A stretch of DNA of 27,987 nt, taken from assembly GCA_023395515.1 (NCBI GenBank), contig JAEWZB010000082.1, positions 1 through 27,987 of the forward strand, read 5' to 3'. The stretch is from Bacillota bacterium. GTDB taxonomy: Bacteria; Bacillota; Syntrophomonadia; Syntrophomonadales; Syntrophomonadaceae. How positions within the stretch are numbered: the stretch's first letter is position 1; each line of letters begins with the position of its first letter. Under the pieces are notes generated by a model. It was not told where the DNA came from. It saw nothing but the letters and a program-made list of their open reading frames with translations, and did not search any database. Below, one piece after another: positions 1-7,833 of this stretch. A program made the translations under genes and the position numbers.

Positions 1-167
1 TGAACAATTAGCATAAGATAGCCCCCATTTTTTTATTTTGGGGTAATTCGATCAGTAATATTGTTATATACTGCAAAATTGATACGTCCAATTCAAAAAA
101 AGTTGAGTTTTCGGACAGTCTGGCCCGTTACCGTATATTTCGATAACATGGGATAGCTTTGAATTTA

Positions 168-265
168 TTACTTTTTACGTCTAACATTTAACATTTTACG
201 GTTGTCGTGAAGATTTAGGGATTTATTACGTTTACTCCTTACCCCTAACTCCTCACACCTAAAAC
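168..265. repeat. Phased 7-bp degenerate repeats upstream of the tetR gene
   Basis: Two short arrays of 7-bp units are visible. At 168-202 the units read TTACTTT, TTACGTC, TAACATT, TAACATT, TTACGGT. At 231-265 they read TTTACTC, CTTACCC, CTAACTC, CTCACAC, CTAAAAC, close to a consensus CTnACnC. The same unit occurs in the opposite orientation just after the tetR gene. No function is assigned. The first 295 bases otherwise hold no convincing gene; a weak stem (CCCCA 23-27 / TGGGG 39-43) is the only other structure seen. Confidence 0.6.
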
Positions 266-295
266 ACCTTACTTTTAAACGAGGAGGGGAGAAGC

Positions 296-874
296 ATGGA
301 AATTAAGAAAAGCAAACGCGACTTAATACTAAAAGCAGCAGTCCATGTATTTTCTACCAAAGGCTATCATAATACCAAGATGGAGGAAATAGCGGCAGCT
401 GCGGGAGTTGGTAAAGGTACTATTTATGAATATTTTAGCAGTAAACTCCACTTGTTTCAGGAAATGATGGAGGGAAGTATTAGATTTTATTACCAAAGGC
501 TTATTAATTCTACTAGCGCAGGCATTCCATTTGCGGAAAAAATTTTCTTATTTTTTGAAGGGCATATACAGTTCTGTAAAGAACATAAAGAATTAACAAG
601 AATTGTATTTTGGGATGCAGAAATAATTGACGAGGAACTGAAAGAATGGGGTTATATAATGCGTAAGGAAAAGGAGAGTAAAATGTGTGAGTTAGTGCAA
701 AATGCTATTGACGAAGGGGAATTAAAACCGGTAGACCCGCTTTTAGTTACTCATCTCATAGGCGGAGTACTAGCCTCTTTATGGGGGCCTATTACTTTAG
801 AAGATTGGGAAGTCGATGCCGGAGAGTTAGCCAGAGAGGTTACCGATATAATAATGAATGGCATCGGGAATTAG
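296..874 (+). CDS. TetR/AcrR-family transcriptional regulator
   Basis: A 192-residue protein of the usual TetR length. The N-terminal helix-turn-helix (about residues 8-55) has the family signature: a helix beginning DLILKAA, the turn around FSTKGYHNTKMEEIAAAAGV, and the recognition helix ending GTIYEYFSSK. The rest is an all-helical ligand/dimer domain with no recognisable ligand signature. TetR proteins are usually homodimeric repressors of a neighbouring gene. Here the next gene downstream is the S-layer-type protease, but about 240 bp of repeats separate the two, so the target is unknown. An ATG start is supported by the preceding GAGGAGGGGAG ribosome binding site. The TAG stop falls inside the first 7-bp unit of the downstream repeat array. 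Confidence 0.9.
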   Translation: MEIKKSKRDLILKAAVHVFSTKGYHNTKMEEIAAAAGVGKGTIYEYFSSKLHLFQEMMEGSIRFYYQRLINSTSAGIPFAEKIFLFFEGHIQFCKEHKELTRIVFWDAEIIDEELKEWGYIMRKEKESKMCELVQNAIDEGELKPVDPLLVTHLIGGVLASLWGPITLEDWEVDAGELAREVTDIIMNGIGN

Positions 875-962
875 TAAGGAGTTAGGTGTGAGGAGTGAGG
901 CGTAGGAACGGTGTTCCGTTCCGGATGTCACGAGAACACCTCCATGAGGAAGGAACGACGCG
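872..962. repeat. Inverted-orientation 7-bp repeats plus REP-like palindrome
   Basis: Units TAGTAAG, GAGTTAG, GTGTGAG, GAGTGAG, GCGTAGG run in register from 872 to 906. They are the reverse complement of the CTnACnC array before tetR, so the gene is bracketed by inverted arrays. The array runs directly into a perfect hairpin, GGAACGG (905-911), loop TGTT, CCGTTCC (916-922). An alternative pairing GGTGTTC (910-916) with GAACACC (934-940) is also possible. A related element lies at 16653-16725. There is no T-run, so this is not an obvious terminator. Confidence 0.6.
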
Positions 963-1036
963 GGCATCGTACATATTTGACCAGGAAAAACCGTCCCCGA
1001 TGGCTCCACTAGCTCTCTTTTAAAGTTAATTAATAG

Positions 1037-1095
1037 GAGTAAGTCGTGAGGAGTGGGGCGATATTGTTATACTCCTAACCCCTGAACTCTTTACA
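1037..1095. repeat. Head-to-head 7-bp repeat arrays upstream of the S8 protease gene
   Basis: GAGTAAG, TCGTGAG, GAGTGGG (1037-1057) is followed about 17 bp later by the opposite-strand form CTAACCC, CTGAACT, CTTTACA (75-81, 82-88 and 89-95 of the 1000 block). The two halves could pair to form a loose stem. The array ends a few bases before the AAGGTAGG ribosome binding site of the protease gene. Confidence 0.5.
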
Positions 1096-1113
1096 AATTT
1101 AAGGTAGGTACAT

Positions 1114-4100
1114 ATGAAAAAAATTAAAATATTATCAGGTATTTTGGTTTTTTGCTTTATTATTAATATACCGGGTATGGCTCTGGCATTCACTGATACT
1201 AGGATGCATTGGGCCCGTCCGCAAATTGATTATTTGCAGAGTAGGGATATGGTTAATGGTTATCCTGATGATACCTTTCGGCCTAATTCCTATATTACTC
1301 GTGCGGAATTTATTACTCTGCTTATAGCATTTTTGAACGAAAGTGATGAAGCTCTTAAGTTAACTAAAGGCGAATCTTCCTTTCGGGATGTAGCTGATGA
1401 TCATTGGGCTAAAGGCTATATCGAATTAGCCGGAGAGTTAGGCATAGCGTCAGGTGATGAGAATAATGATTTTAAGCCTTATCAATTAATCAGACGCGAA
1501 GAAGCCCTGGTGATGTTAGTTAAGGCTCTTAAGGTGGAGGATATAGATGAACCTGAGGAACTGCCTTATGATGATTATAAGGAGATTTCCCCCGGGGCTA
1601 AAAAAGCTATTGCTTATGCGGTTGAACAAGGACTGGTTAGTGGTTATCCTGATGGCCGGTTTAAGCCCCAAAATAGGCTTACTAGAGCCGAAGTTACCGT
1701 ATTATTAGGACAATTATTAGAATTACAAGGCAGGAAATTTCATTTTCAGGGCACTTTAGTCGACATTAATTTACCCTTAAGAGAGGTAACTATAAAATTA
1801 AATTCGGGAGAAGAAGTATTTAAGATAACGGAAAATATAGCCGTATACCGGGAAGGCAGTCAGGAACCGGTAACTGAATTACTCTTACCTGCCGAGATAC
1901 TTTTTAATGTTAATAATAAAGGTGAATTAACTTTTGTATATTTGGTAGAAGAGTTCCCTAGTACGGGTATTAAGTTTTCCTTTAGCCGTTTACCGGAAAC
2001 TAGCAAGATGGTGGCAGTTGATGGTAGTGTAGTTAAATTATCTGACCTGGAGCACTACGAGGTGAATTCTAGATTAGCCCGAAATAATCCGGCCTTAAGC
2101 TTGGAGACGACTAAGGCGGCTATGCGGGTACAAGAATTTGTTAAAGAAACGGGAGCTACCGGGCGTGGACAGTTAGTGGCAGTTATAGATAGCGGAGTAG
2201 ATGTGGGCCATCCTGATTTGCAAAAAACTACCGACGGTTATACCAAGGTAGTAGATTTTGTCGATTTGACTGATGAGGGTAAAGTTACTTTAAATGGTCC
2301 TATCCAGGCTGACAATGGCCAACTTAATATTAATGGGCAAAAAATAGATGTAACAGAAATAAATAATGCCGCAGGCGAATTTTTATATGGTTACTTGGGC
2401 ACTTCATTTTTACCTAAAGTAATAAAAGATAGCCTGCCTAATGATAGATTTTTAGTGGTGGTGGTAGCCAGTCAATATTTTAATAATTATGACACAGTCT
2501 ATATAGATACAGATATGGATGGACAAATAAAAGATGAAGTACCCCTGATGAAATATAGCCGTAAGAACCAAATAGCTTCCATTAAGGGAGAAAACGATAA
2601 GGTTTTTAATGTAGTAGTAAGTGAGATAGAAAAGGATAATCAATATGTTAAACTGGGATTTGATTCCCTGGGACATGGAACTGAAGTAGCAGGTATTGTA
2701 GCAGCTTACGGTAAGGTGGAGGGAGTCGCGCCGGGGGCGCAAATTCTGCCGATAAAGGTAATTAATAATTTAGGTTTAGCCTATTTAAGCAGATTGGAAA
2801 ATGCTATTTTGCTGGCGGCTGATATGGGGGCTAATATTGCGGTGATGAGTATGGGCCAGTACCAGATTACTCCTGCAGAGTTAAAACAGCTTTCCAATTT
2901 AGCTAATAAGATGTGGAATTCTCATGGTATGTTATTATGTATAGCGGCAGGAAATAATGGACCTGGTCTGGGCACTGTCGCTGATACTGCGGCCATTCGT
3001 AATGTTATTAGTGTAGGAGCTTATGCTACTACTGAAATGTGGAGAAATGATTATGGCTGGGAAGTGGAAAAACCTACTTTATGGTATTTTAGTTCCAGCG
3101 GGCCGGGTATAGACGGGATAACGGCCCCGGTACTGGTAGCTCCGGGAAGTGTAATGTCTACTTATCCTCTGTGGGGTAATTCCATGTACCGTCTGGACGA
3201 AGGTACTAGTATGGCTGCTCCTCATGTAGCCGGTGCGGCAGCATTATTAATGGATGTTATGACCCATAAGATGTATCTTACTGATTCTATGGTCATTTCC
3301 CAAGGTTTAATTGCCGGGGCCCGGCCTTTAGAAGAATATGAAGCAGTAGAACAGGGATTTGGGACGGTAGATTTGATGCGGGCTTGGCAAGAAATTAAAA
3401 GGGTCAAAGACCAATATGTTAATTTTAAGGTTAACCAGTATAGTCCTAACTTTGGCTATGGTAATGGTTATTATTCCAAAGAAATTGTACCGGCCCAGTT
3501 ATCGGTGAAGATTTTTAATAATTCTAATGAGAATAGGCATTTAGCAGTAGGTGGTCTTTCCACATGGATAAAACCGCAGCAGTTTTCCTTACAAGTACCA
3601 CAGCAGGGAGAAAGAACTATTACTATTAAGTATGATGAACTAACCGAGCCCGGGTTATATAGTGATTTTTTAGTTGCAGATGATCATGATACTCCCGGCT
3701 GGGATGTGGCTGTCCTGCAAACGGTAGTAGTCCCTTATAATTTAGAGACCCTACCCAAACAATCACTGGAAAAGAAGGACCAGATAGGAGCAGGTGAGTT
3801 TAGACGTTATTTTGTAAATGTAGCTTCAGGCACGGAAAAGCTGGATATACAGTTGGAGGTAGGTAACCAAGGGCGGGCTAGAATGCATATCATATCACCG
3901 CTAGGTTTACAAGATGTTAGTCAATACGCGGGTGTAGGTGAGGCTAACACTACTCCCAGTATACATACTACTTATACTAATCCGGTAGGTGGTACTTGGG
4001 AAATCGTAGTTTACAGCTCGGCGACTATAAGTAATTATAATCTTAAAGAATCCCAATATACTTTAAAAGCCAGTATTGCTAATACGGTAAAGGAGCCGGC

Positions 4101-4323
4101 CCGGGCTCCGGAAAAGAGATATTTAGTAACTGCTTATCCTCCCCAGCAAATGATTGAAGGAGAAAAAACTGAGGTTGTACTACATTTTTGGAATGCTAAT
4201 ACTAAGGCTCCTGGGGAAGGAATAGTAACCATTAATGGCAGGTTATACGAGATAAATAAAGGCTTAGTTAAAGTAGAAGTAATTCCAGACGGAGGCAGCC
4301 TAAACTTCAACATCGCTTGGTAG
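1114..4323 (+). CDS. Secreted, SLH-anchored S8 (subtilisin-like) serine protease
   Basis: A 1069-residue exoprotease. It begins with a signal peptide (MKKIK, a hydrophobic stretch, cleavage probably after ALA near residue 26). Three SLH domains follow (about 27-75, 88-137, 150-202), which normally bind pyruvylated secondary wall polymer. The S8 catalytic triad is complete: Asp359 in AVIDSGVD, His521 in GHGTEVAG and Ser699 in GTSMAAPH, with oxyanion Asn614 in AAGNNG. Asp and His are about 160 residues apart, much more than in subtilisin. The insert contains an EF-hand-like DTDMDGQIKDE loop near residue 469. The C-terminal part (about 885-1000) resembles a PPC-type beta domain. The start is supported by AAGGTAGG six bases upstream. 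A strong terminator follows, so the gene is probably monocistronic. Substrate unknown. Confidence 0.93.
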   Translation: MKKIKILSGILVFCFIINIPGMALAFTDTRMHWARPQIDYLQSRDMVNGYPDDTFRPNSYITRAEFITLLIAFLNESDEALKLTKGESSFRDVADDHWAKGYIELAGELGIASGDENNDFKPYQLIRREEALVMLVKALKVEDIDEPEELPYDDYKEISPGAKKAIAYAVEQGLVSGYPDGRFKPQNRLTRAEVTVLLGQLLELQGRKFHFQGTLVDINLPLREVTIKLNSGEEVFKITENIAVYREGSQEPVTELLLPAEILFNVNNKGELTFVYLVEEFPSTGIKFSFSRLPETSKMVAVDGSVVKLSDLEHYEVNSRLARNNPALSLETTKAAMRVQEFVKETGATGRGQLVAVIDSGVDVGHPDLQKTTDGYTKVVDFVDLTDEGKVTLNGPIQADNGQLNINGQKIDVTEINNAAGEFLYGYLGTSFLPKVIKDSLPNDRFLVVVVASQYFNNYDTVYIDTDMDGQIKDEVPLMKYSRKNQIASIKGENDKVFNVVVSEIEKDNQYVKLGFDSLGHGTEVAGIVAAYGKVEGVAPGAQILPIKVINNLGLAYLSRLENAILLAADMGANIAVMSMGQYQITPAELKQLSNLANKMWNSHGMLLCIAAGNNGPGLGTVADTAAIRNVISVGAYATTEMWRNDYGWEVEKPTLWYFSSSGPGIDGITAPVLVAPGSVMSTYPLWGNSMYRLDEGTSMAAPHVAGAAALLMDVMTHKMYLTDSMVISQGLIAGARPLEEYEAVEQGFGTVDLMRAWQEIKRVKDQYVNFKVNQYSPNFGYGNGYYSKEIVPAQLSVKIFNNSNENRHLAVGGLSTWIKPQQFSLQVPQQGERTITIKYDELTEPGLYSDFLVADDHDTPGWDVAVLQTVVVPYNLETLPKQSLEKKDQIGAGEFRRYFVNVASGTEKLDIQLEVGNQGRARMHIISPLGLQDVSQYAGVGEANTTPSIHTTYTNPVGGTWEIVVYSSATISNYNLKESQYTLKASIANTVKEPARAPEKRYLVTAYPPQQMIEGEKTEVVLHFWNANTKAPGEGIVTINGRLYEINKGLVKVEVIPDGGSLNFNIAW

Positions 4324-4353
4324 GTGGGGTTAATACACCTTGTTGACAGCTTT

Positions 4354-4405
4354 CATAGATATACCAAAACCGGGAAAAAACTTTCCCGGTTTTTTTGTAT
4401 CTATG
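4354..4405 (+). terminator. Intrinsic terminator after the S8 protease gene
   Basis: A long stem pairs positions 4354-4377 with 4382-4405, with a loop of about 4 bases. 21 of 24 positions match, including the perfect inner arm ACCGGGAAA / TTTCCCGGT followed by seven Ts. The outer arm CATAGATA / TATCTATG extends the stem through the T-run, and the A-run on the left arm would let it also work on the other strand. Confidence 0.9.
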
Positions 4406-4478
4406 GGCAGGTATTTAGCGATAAATTTATAAATATATGGAATAAAAGGTTGAATATTACTTGAAATGGGGGAAAAAG

Positions 4479-6263
4479 ATGAGAAGACCTTGTATGTGGT
4501 TAGGTATAGTAGTGCTGGTATGCATAAGCTGGGGAAGCGGGGCTTACGCTGCAGAGGAGATTTCAGTCTTCGATTTTCCAGGGAATAAGCGCGTTACTGA
4601 ACTCAGATTCGATAAAGGGATACAAATAGGTTCTCCTGCTGTGGAGGGGGATTTAATAATTTGGAGTGAGCAGATTGGTAATTATAATTACCCTTGCTAC
4701 TTTAGAATAGGAGAGAATGTGAGCTATAGACTATCAACTTCTACTAAAAACGGAGAGCCAGTTCAGGTAAGCAATGGGGTAATAGTATACCGGACTAATA
4801 ATGGATTAGGGCTTACTAATTTAAGCCGAGAAGAACAATTTGGCCTTGGACCGGGGGAGAACCTGGAAATTACGGGGCAAAATGTACAGGATATTTATCA
4901 GATTAATAATGGTAAAGTTGTGTATCAGGTAGGAGGGACTAGTGTTAGTACAATTTTTTATCTGCTTACAGACAATAGTTTACAGCCTAAACAGTTGTTT
5001 AAAGGGTATGCTAATAGTTTAAGATTAAGTGAACATGAGGGACAGACTTTAATGCTGTGGAGCAAAGAAAACAAGCTATATTATTGCAATTTAGATGAAA
5101 TAGATGTGGAAGGCAATCATTTCATGAATGAACTTAAAGACTCCCAATGTAAAAATTCTAATATCAGTACTTACGGAAATGAGGTAGTTTATTTCGGTAA
5201 TGATAATCAGTTATACAGACAAAAGATAGCAGTGAATAGCACCCCGGAGCTAGTGCCTGTTGAAGCGCAATATGGAGCTATTTGTTTAATTAATCAGCAA
5301 ATATATTTCTTAGATAAAAGTAATAATATTTGTCTATATGATTTTAATAATGGTCAAATTAAACAGATAGAAAACCTGCTTCCTGCCTTAAGTATAGCCA
5401 GTAATGGAAACGACATGGTTTGTAAATCTAAGGATTATAAGGTTTGCTGGTATGCGGGGGTATCTGATTTAGCCATAGAGAAAACCCTTGATAAGGTTAA
5501 GGCGGGGGAGGAATTCGGATTAGAAGCTTTAGCTACATATAACAATGGCTATCAAGAGGACATTACCTTATTAGGAAAATGGAGCAGTGATAATGAAGGG
5601 GTAATTACAGTGGAAAACGGGATATGTCAAGCTTTAGCGCCGGGAGAAGCTAGGATTATGGTGGAGTATGAAGGGCAAAGTGTCTGTGTGGATATACTGG
5701 TAAAAGAGGTGTTGGGACTTCAGCTTACACCTGGTAAGACAAAGTTAGACCAAGGAGAGGAGATATGGTTTTCAGCTTATTTACTCTATTCGGATGGGGA
5801 AATGATAGAGATAACTGATCAGGTAACTTGGAGCAGTGTAATAAATGAAATTATTAAGGGGCTATATAAAGCTCATCATGCCGGGACTGATACCATTACT
5901 ATATCCTATGAAGCCTGGACGGCAAGTATTAATATAACAGTTAAAGCATTAGATGAGAATTTACCTGAGGAACCCGGCCCGGTTCCAGAGCCAGAGCCAA
6001 ATCCAGGTCCTGATCCAGAACCCATCCCAACACCTAACCCTGGGTCAAAGCCTGGTTCTAGTAAGGCTCCTAAGGCTGAAATAAAGGAAAATGAAAAGAG
6101 TGAAGATATTCCAGTTTGGACGATGAAGTTTCTGCAAAATAACCAACTAAAAATGAAAAGAGGGTGGCAGGAGCGAGGAATACTATATAGTACCCTGATG
6201 ATGCCTTACCAACTATGGCCGATTATGGACTTATTTTGGGATAGAATGCCGGCTAGGGTGTAA
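4479..6263 (+). CDS. Secreted surface protein with propeller-like and Ig-like (Big-type) domains
   Basis: I do not recognise a specific family for the whole protein. The ATG at 4479 (594 residues) is preferred over the in-frame TTG at 4461 because GGGGGA lies five bases upstream and it opens a normal signal peptide ending GAYAAEE. Residues about 30-325 are beta-rich with repeated motifs such as DLIIWSEQ, NKLYYCN and NEVVYFGNDNQLYR, like TolB-type propeller blades. Residues about 325-495 hold two bacterial Ig-like repeats (WSSDNEGVITVENG, VTWSSV). A Pro/Glu/Gly-rich linker follows (about 500-535). The last ~45 residues are Met/Trp-rich and unlike the rest; a neighbouring frame across the same bases looks more protein-like but has stops, which suggests a frameshifted end. 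Probably wall-associated; role unknown. Confidence 0.75.
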   Translation: MRRPCMWLGIVVLVCISWGSGAYAAEEISVFDFPGNKRVTELRFDKGIQIGSPAVEGDLIIWSEQIGNYNYPCYFRIGENVSYRLSTSTKNGEPVQVSNGVIVYRTNNGLGLTNLSREEQFGLGPGENLEITGQNVQDIYQINNGKVVYQVGGTSVSTIFYLLTDNSLQPKQLFKGYANSLRLSEHEGQTLMLWSKENKLYYCNLDEIDVEGNHFMNELKDSQCKNSNISTYGNEVVYFGNDNQLYRQKIAVNSTPELVPVEAQYGAICLINQQIYFLDKSNNICLYDFNNGQIKQIENLLPALSIASNGNDMVCKSKDYKVCWYAGVSDLAIEKTLDKVKAGEEFGLEALATYNNGYQEDITLLGKWSSDNEGVITVENGICQALAPGEARIMVEYEGQSVCVDILVKEVLGLQLTPGKTKLDQGEEIWFSAYLLYSDGEMIEITDQVTWSSVINEIIKGLYKAHHAGTDTITISYEAWTASINITVKALDENLPEEPGPVPEPEPNPGPDPEPIPTPNPGSKPGSSKAPKAEIKENEKSEDIPVWTMKFLQNNQLKMKRGWQERGILYSTLMMPYQLWPIMDLFWDRMPARV

Positions 6264-6310
6264 GGATGAGGTGAGGGTTAAGAGTAAGGGGGTAGACGCT
6301 AGATGCAAAA
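6261..6310. repeat. Degenerate 6-7-bp repeat array after the Ig-like protein gene
   Basis: Starting at the stop codon, the DNA repeats AG-ended units at 6-7 bp spacing (TAAGGAT, GAGGTGA, GGGTTAA, GAGTAAG, GGGGTAG, ACGCTAG). It resembles the arrays around the tetR gene but with looser phase. The rest of the gap up to 6460 holds a small inverted repeat GGTTTC / GAAACC near 6350-6370 and a G-run near 6400, and no gene that I can see. Confidence 0.4.
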
Positions 6311-6460
6311 TGTGAAATATAAGCCACTAGGAATCGTCTTTAATGGGTTTCTGTCAAGGTAAACGAAACCGTTCTACTGCCTGGTCGGGTTGCACCAATG
6401 GGGGGGGTTTAGTGTATAGTATATAGAAGGAGTTTTAGCAAACGAATTGGGGGAATAGTA

Positions 6461-7591
6461 GTGCATTTAGGAAAAGTTATGGTTGTTTTCGGTACTAGGC
6501 CGGAGGCTATTAAAATGGCTCCTGTAGTAAAAGAATTAGAGAGAGTAGCCGATATCGAAACGGTAGTAGTAGTAACAGCCCAACACCGTGAAATGCTGGA
6601 TCAAGTCTTACACTTATTTGATATTAAACCTAAGTATGATCTTAATTTAATGAAGGATAAGCAGGATTTATATAGTATTACTAGTGGGGTACTAACCGGC
6701 TTAAAGGAAGTCCTGGAAAAGGAAAAGCCGGATTTAGTATTAGTACATGGTGATACGACTACCACTTTTACCGCGTCATTAGCGGCTTTTTATCAAAGAA
6801 TTCCGGTAGGTCATGTGGAGGCCGGGTTAAGGACTAAAAACAAGTATTCTCCTTACCCGGAAGAAATGAACCGGGTCTTAACCGGCCGGTTAACGGAACT
6901 TCATTTTGCTCCTACTGATACGGCCCGGGATAATTTGTTAGCCGAAGCTACCGCTTCCTTTAAGATATGGGTAACCGGCAACACGGTAATAGATGCTTTA
7001 TTAGAAACGGTTAAAGAAAATTATAGTTTTAATGATAGTGTAGCTAATATTGACTTTAATCGCCGGATTATTTTAGTCACTACCCACCGCCGGGAAAACT
7101 GGGGTGATAAGATGAGAGAGATATATGCGGCTTTAATAGATTTAGTAAATGAGTTTGAAGATATTGAACTGGTGTTTCCCGTGCATATGAACCCTACCGT
7201 TAGAGATATTGCCGTAGAAATGTTAGGAAACCGGGATAGGGTTCATCTCATAGAACCCCTTGATTATGAACCATTTGCTAATTTGATGAGTAAATGTTAT
7301 CTAGTCTTAACTGATTCAGGGGGCTTGCAGGAAGAAGCGCCTTCCTTAGGTAAGCCGGTTCTGGTTTTAAGGGATACTACCGAACGGCCTGAAGCAGTGA
7401 GAGCAGGTACGGTTAAGTTAGTCGGAACAGTTAGAGACAACATTTATAAAGAAGCTAAACTTTTGCTTACCGATGCAACCGAATACCATAAAATGGCACA
7501 GGCTATTAACCCTTATGGGGATGGGAAAGCAGCTAAAAGGATAGTAAAGGTAGTTAAGGAATTTTTATATGTACGCATTGGGGCTAATTAG
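6461..7591 (+). CDS. wecB: UDP-N-acetylglucosamine 2-epimerase (non-hydrolysing)
   Basis: A 376-residue cytoplasmic enzyme that interconverts UDP-GlcNAc and UDP-ManNAc, the precursor of ManNAc-containing wall polymers. Family signatures are all present: VVFGTRPEAIKMAPV at the N terminus, VHGDTTTTF near residue 97, VEAGLRT followed by PEEMNR near 120-135, THRRENWG near 208-215 and LTDSGGLQEEAPSLGKPVLVLRDTTERPE-like segments near 285-310 (GT-B Rossmann fold). The length is normal. The GTG start at 6461 is supported by TTGGGGG seven bases upstream, and translation opens directly into the conserved strand. It precedes a phosphohexomutase gene, but with a 240-bp gap, so co-transcription is uncertain. 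Also called MnaA in Bacillus. Confidence 0.95.
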   Translation: MHLGKVMVVFGTRPEAIKMAPVVKELERVADIETVVVVTAQHREMLDQVLHLFDIKPKYDLNLMKDKQDLYSITSGVLTGLKEVLEKEKPDLVLVHGDTTTTFTASLAAFYQRIPVGHVEAGLRTKNKYSPYPEEMNRVLTGRLTELHFAPTDTARDNLLAEATASFKIWVTGNTVIDALLETVKENYSFNDSVANIDFNRRIILVTTHRRENWGDKMREIYAALIDLVNEFEDIELVFPVHMNPTVRDIAVEMLGNRDRVHLIEPLDYEPFANLMSKCYLVLTDSGGLQEEAPSLGKPVLVLRDTTERPEAVRAGTVKLVGTVRDNIYKEAKLLLTDATEYHKMAQAINPYGDGKAAKRIVKVVKEFLYVRIGAN

Positions 7592-7684
7592 TATAATTAT
7601 CCCAACTCCAAGTGTATGATATTATGGCCTGTCAGGTAGACTAATAGAGAATGGTAGCATTTTGTGGTATTTTAGTATATGCTC

Positions 7685-7700
7685 ATATATCGGGATATAT
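7685..7700. promoter_or_regulatory. Short perfect palindrome, possible operator
   Basis: ATATATC-GG-GATATAT is a perfect 7-2-7 inverted repeat in the 242-bp gap before the phosphohexomutase gene. The two-base centre is too short for an RNA hairpin but suits a dimeric DNA-binding protein. The composition is AT-rich and a chance match is possible. A TATAAT box lies at 7747-7752 without a matching -35 box. Confidence 0.25.
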
Positions 7701-7833
7701 TTTTATAAGATATTAGTAGTTCAACTGCGCTGAAATTATGCTAGTATATAATTCACAACCATATTAGTGCAAGTTTAACTGTAATACCGGTATTTTATAA
7801 GTACGGAAGGTTTCCTTTTAAGGAGGATTAGTA

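Noticed and set aside
168..1095. CRISPR array for the short repeats around the tetR gene.
   Set aside because: Units are 7 bp, contiguous and degenerate, with no spacers and no cas genes.
4343..4348. TTGACA as a -35 box after the S8 protease gene.
   Set aside because: The only -10-like sequence (TATACC, 4360) is 11 bases away instead of about 17, and it lies in the terminator stem.
6310..6420. Possible c-di-GMP or cobalamin riboswitch before wecB (GGTAAACGAAACC, CGGGTTGCACC segments).
   Set aside because: A few short matches to riboswitch cores, but the paired regions and key conserved blocks of either class are not in the right order, and no terminator or masked ribosome binding site follows.
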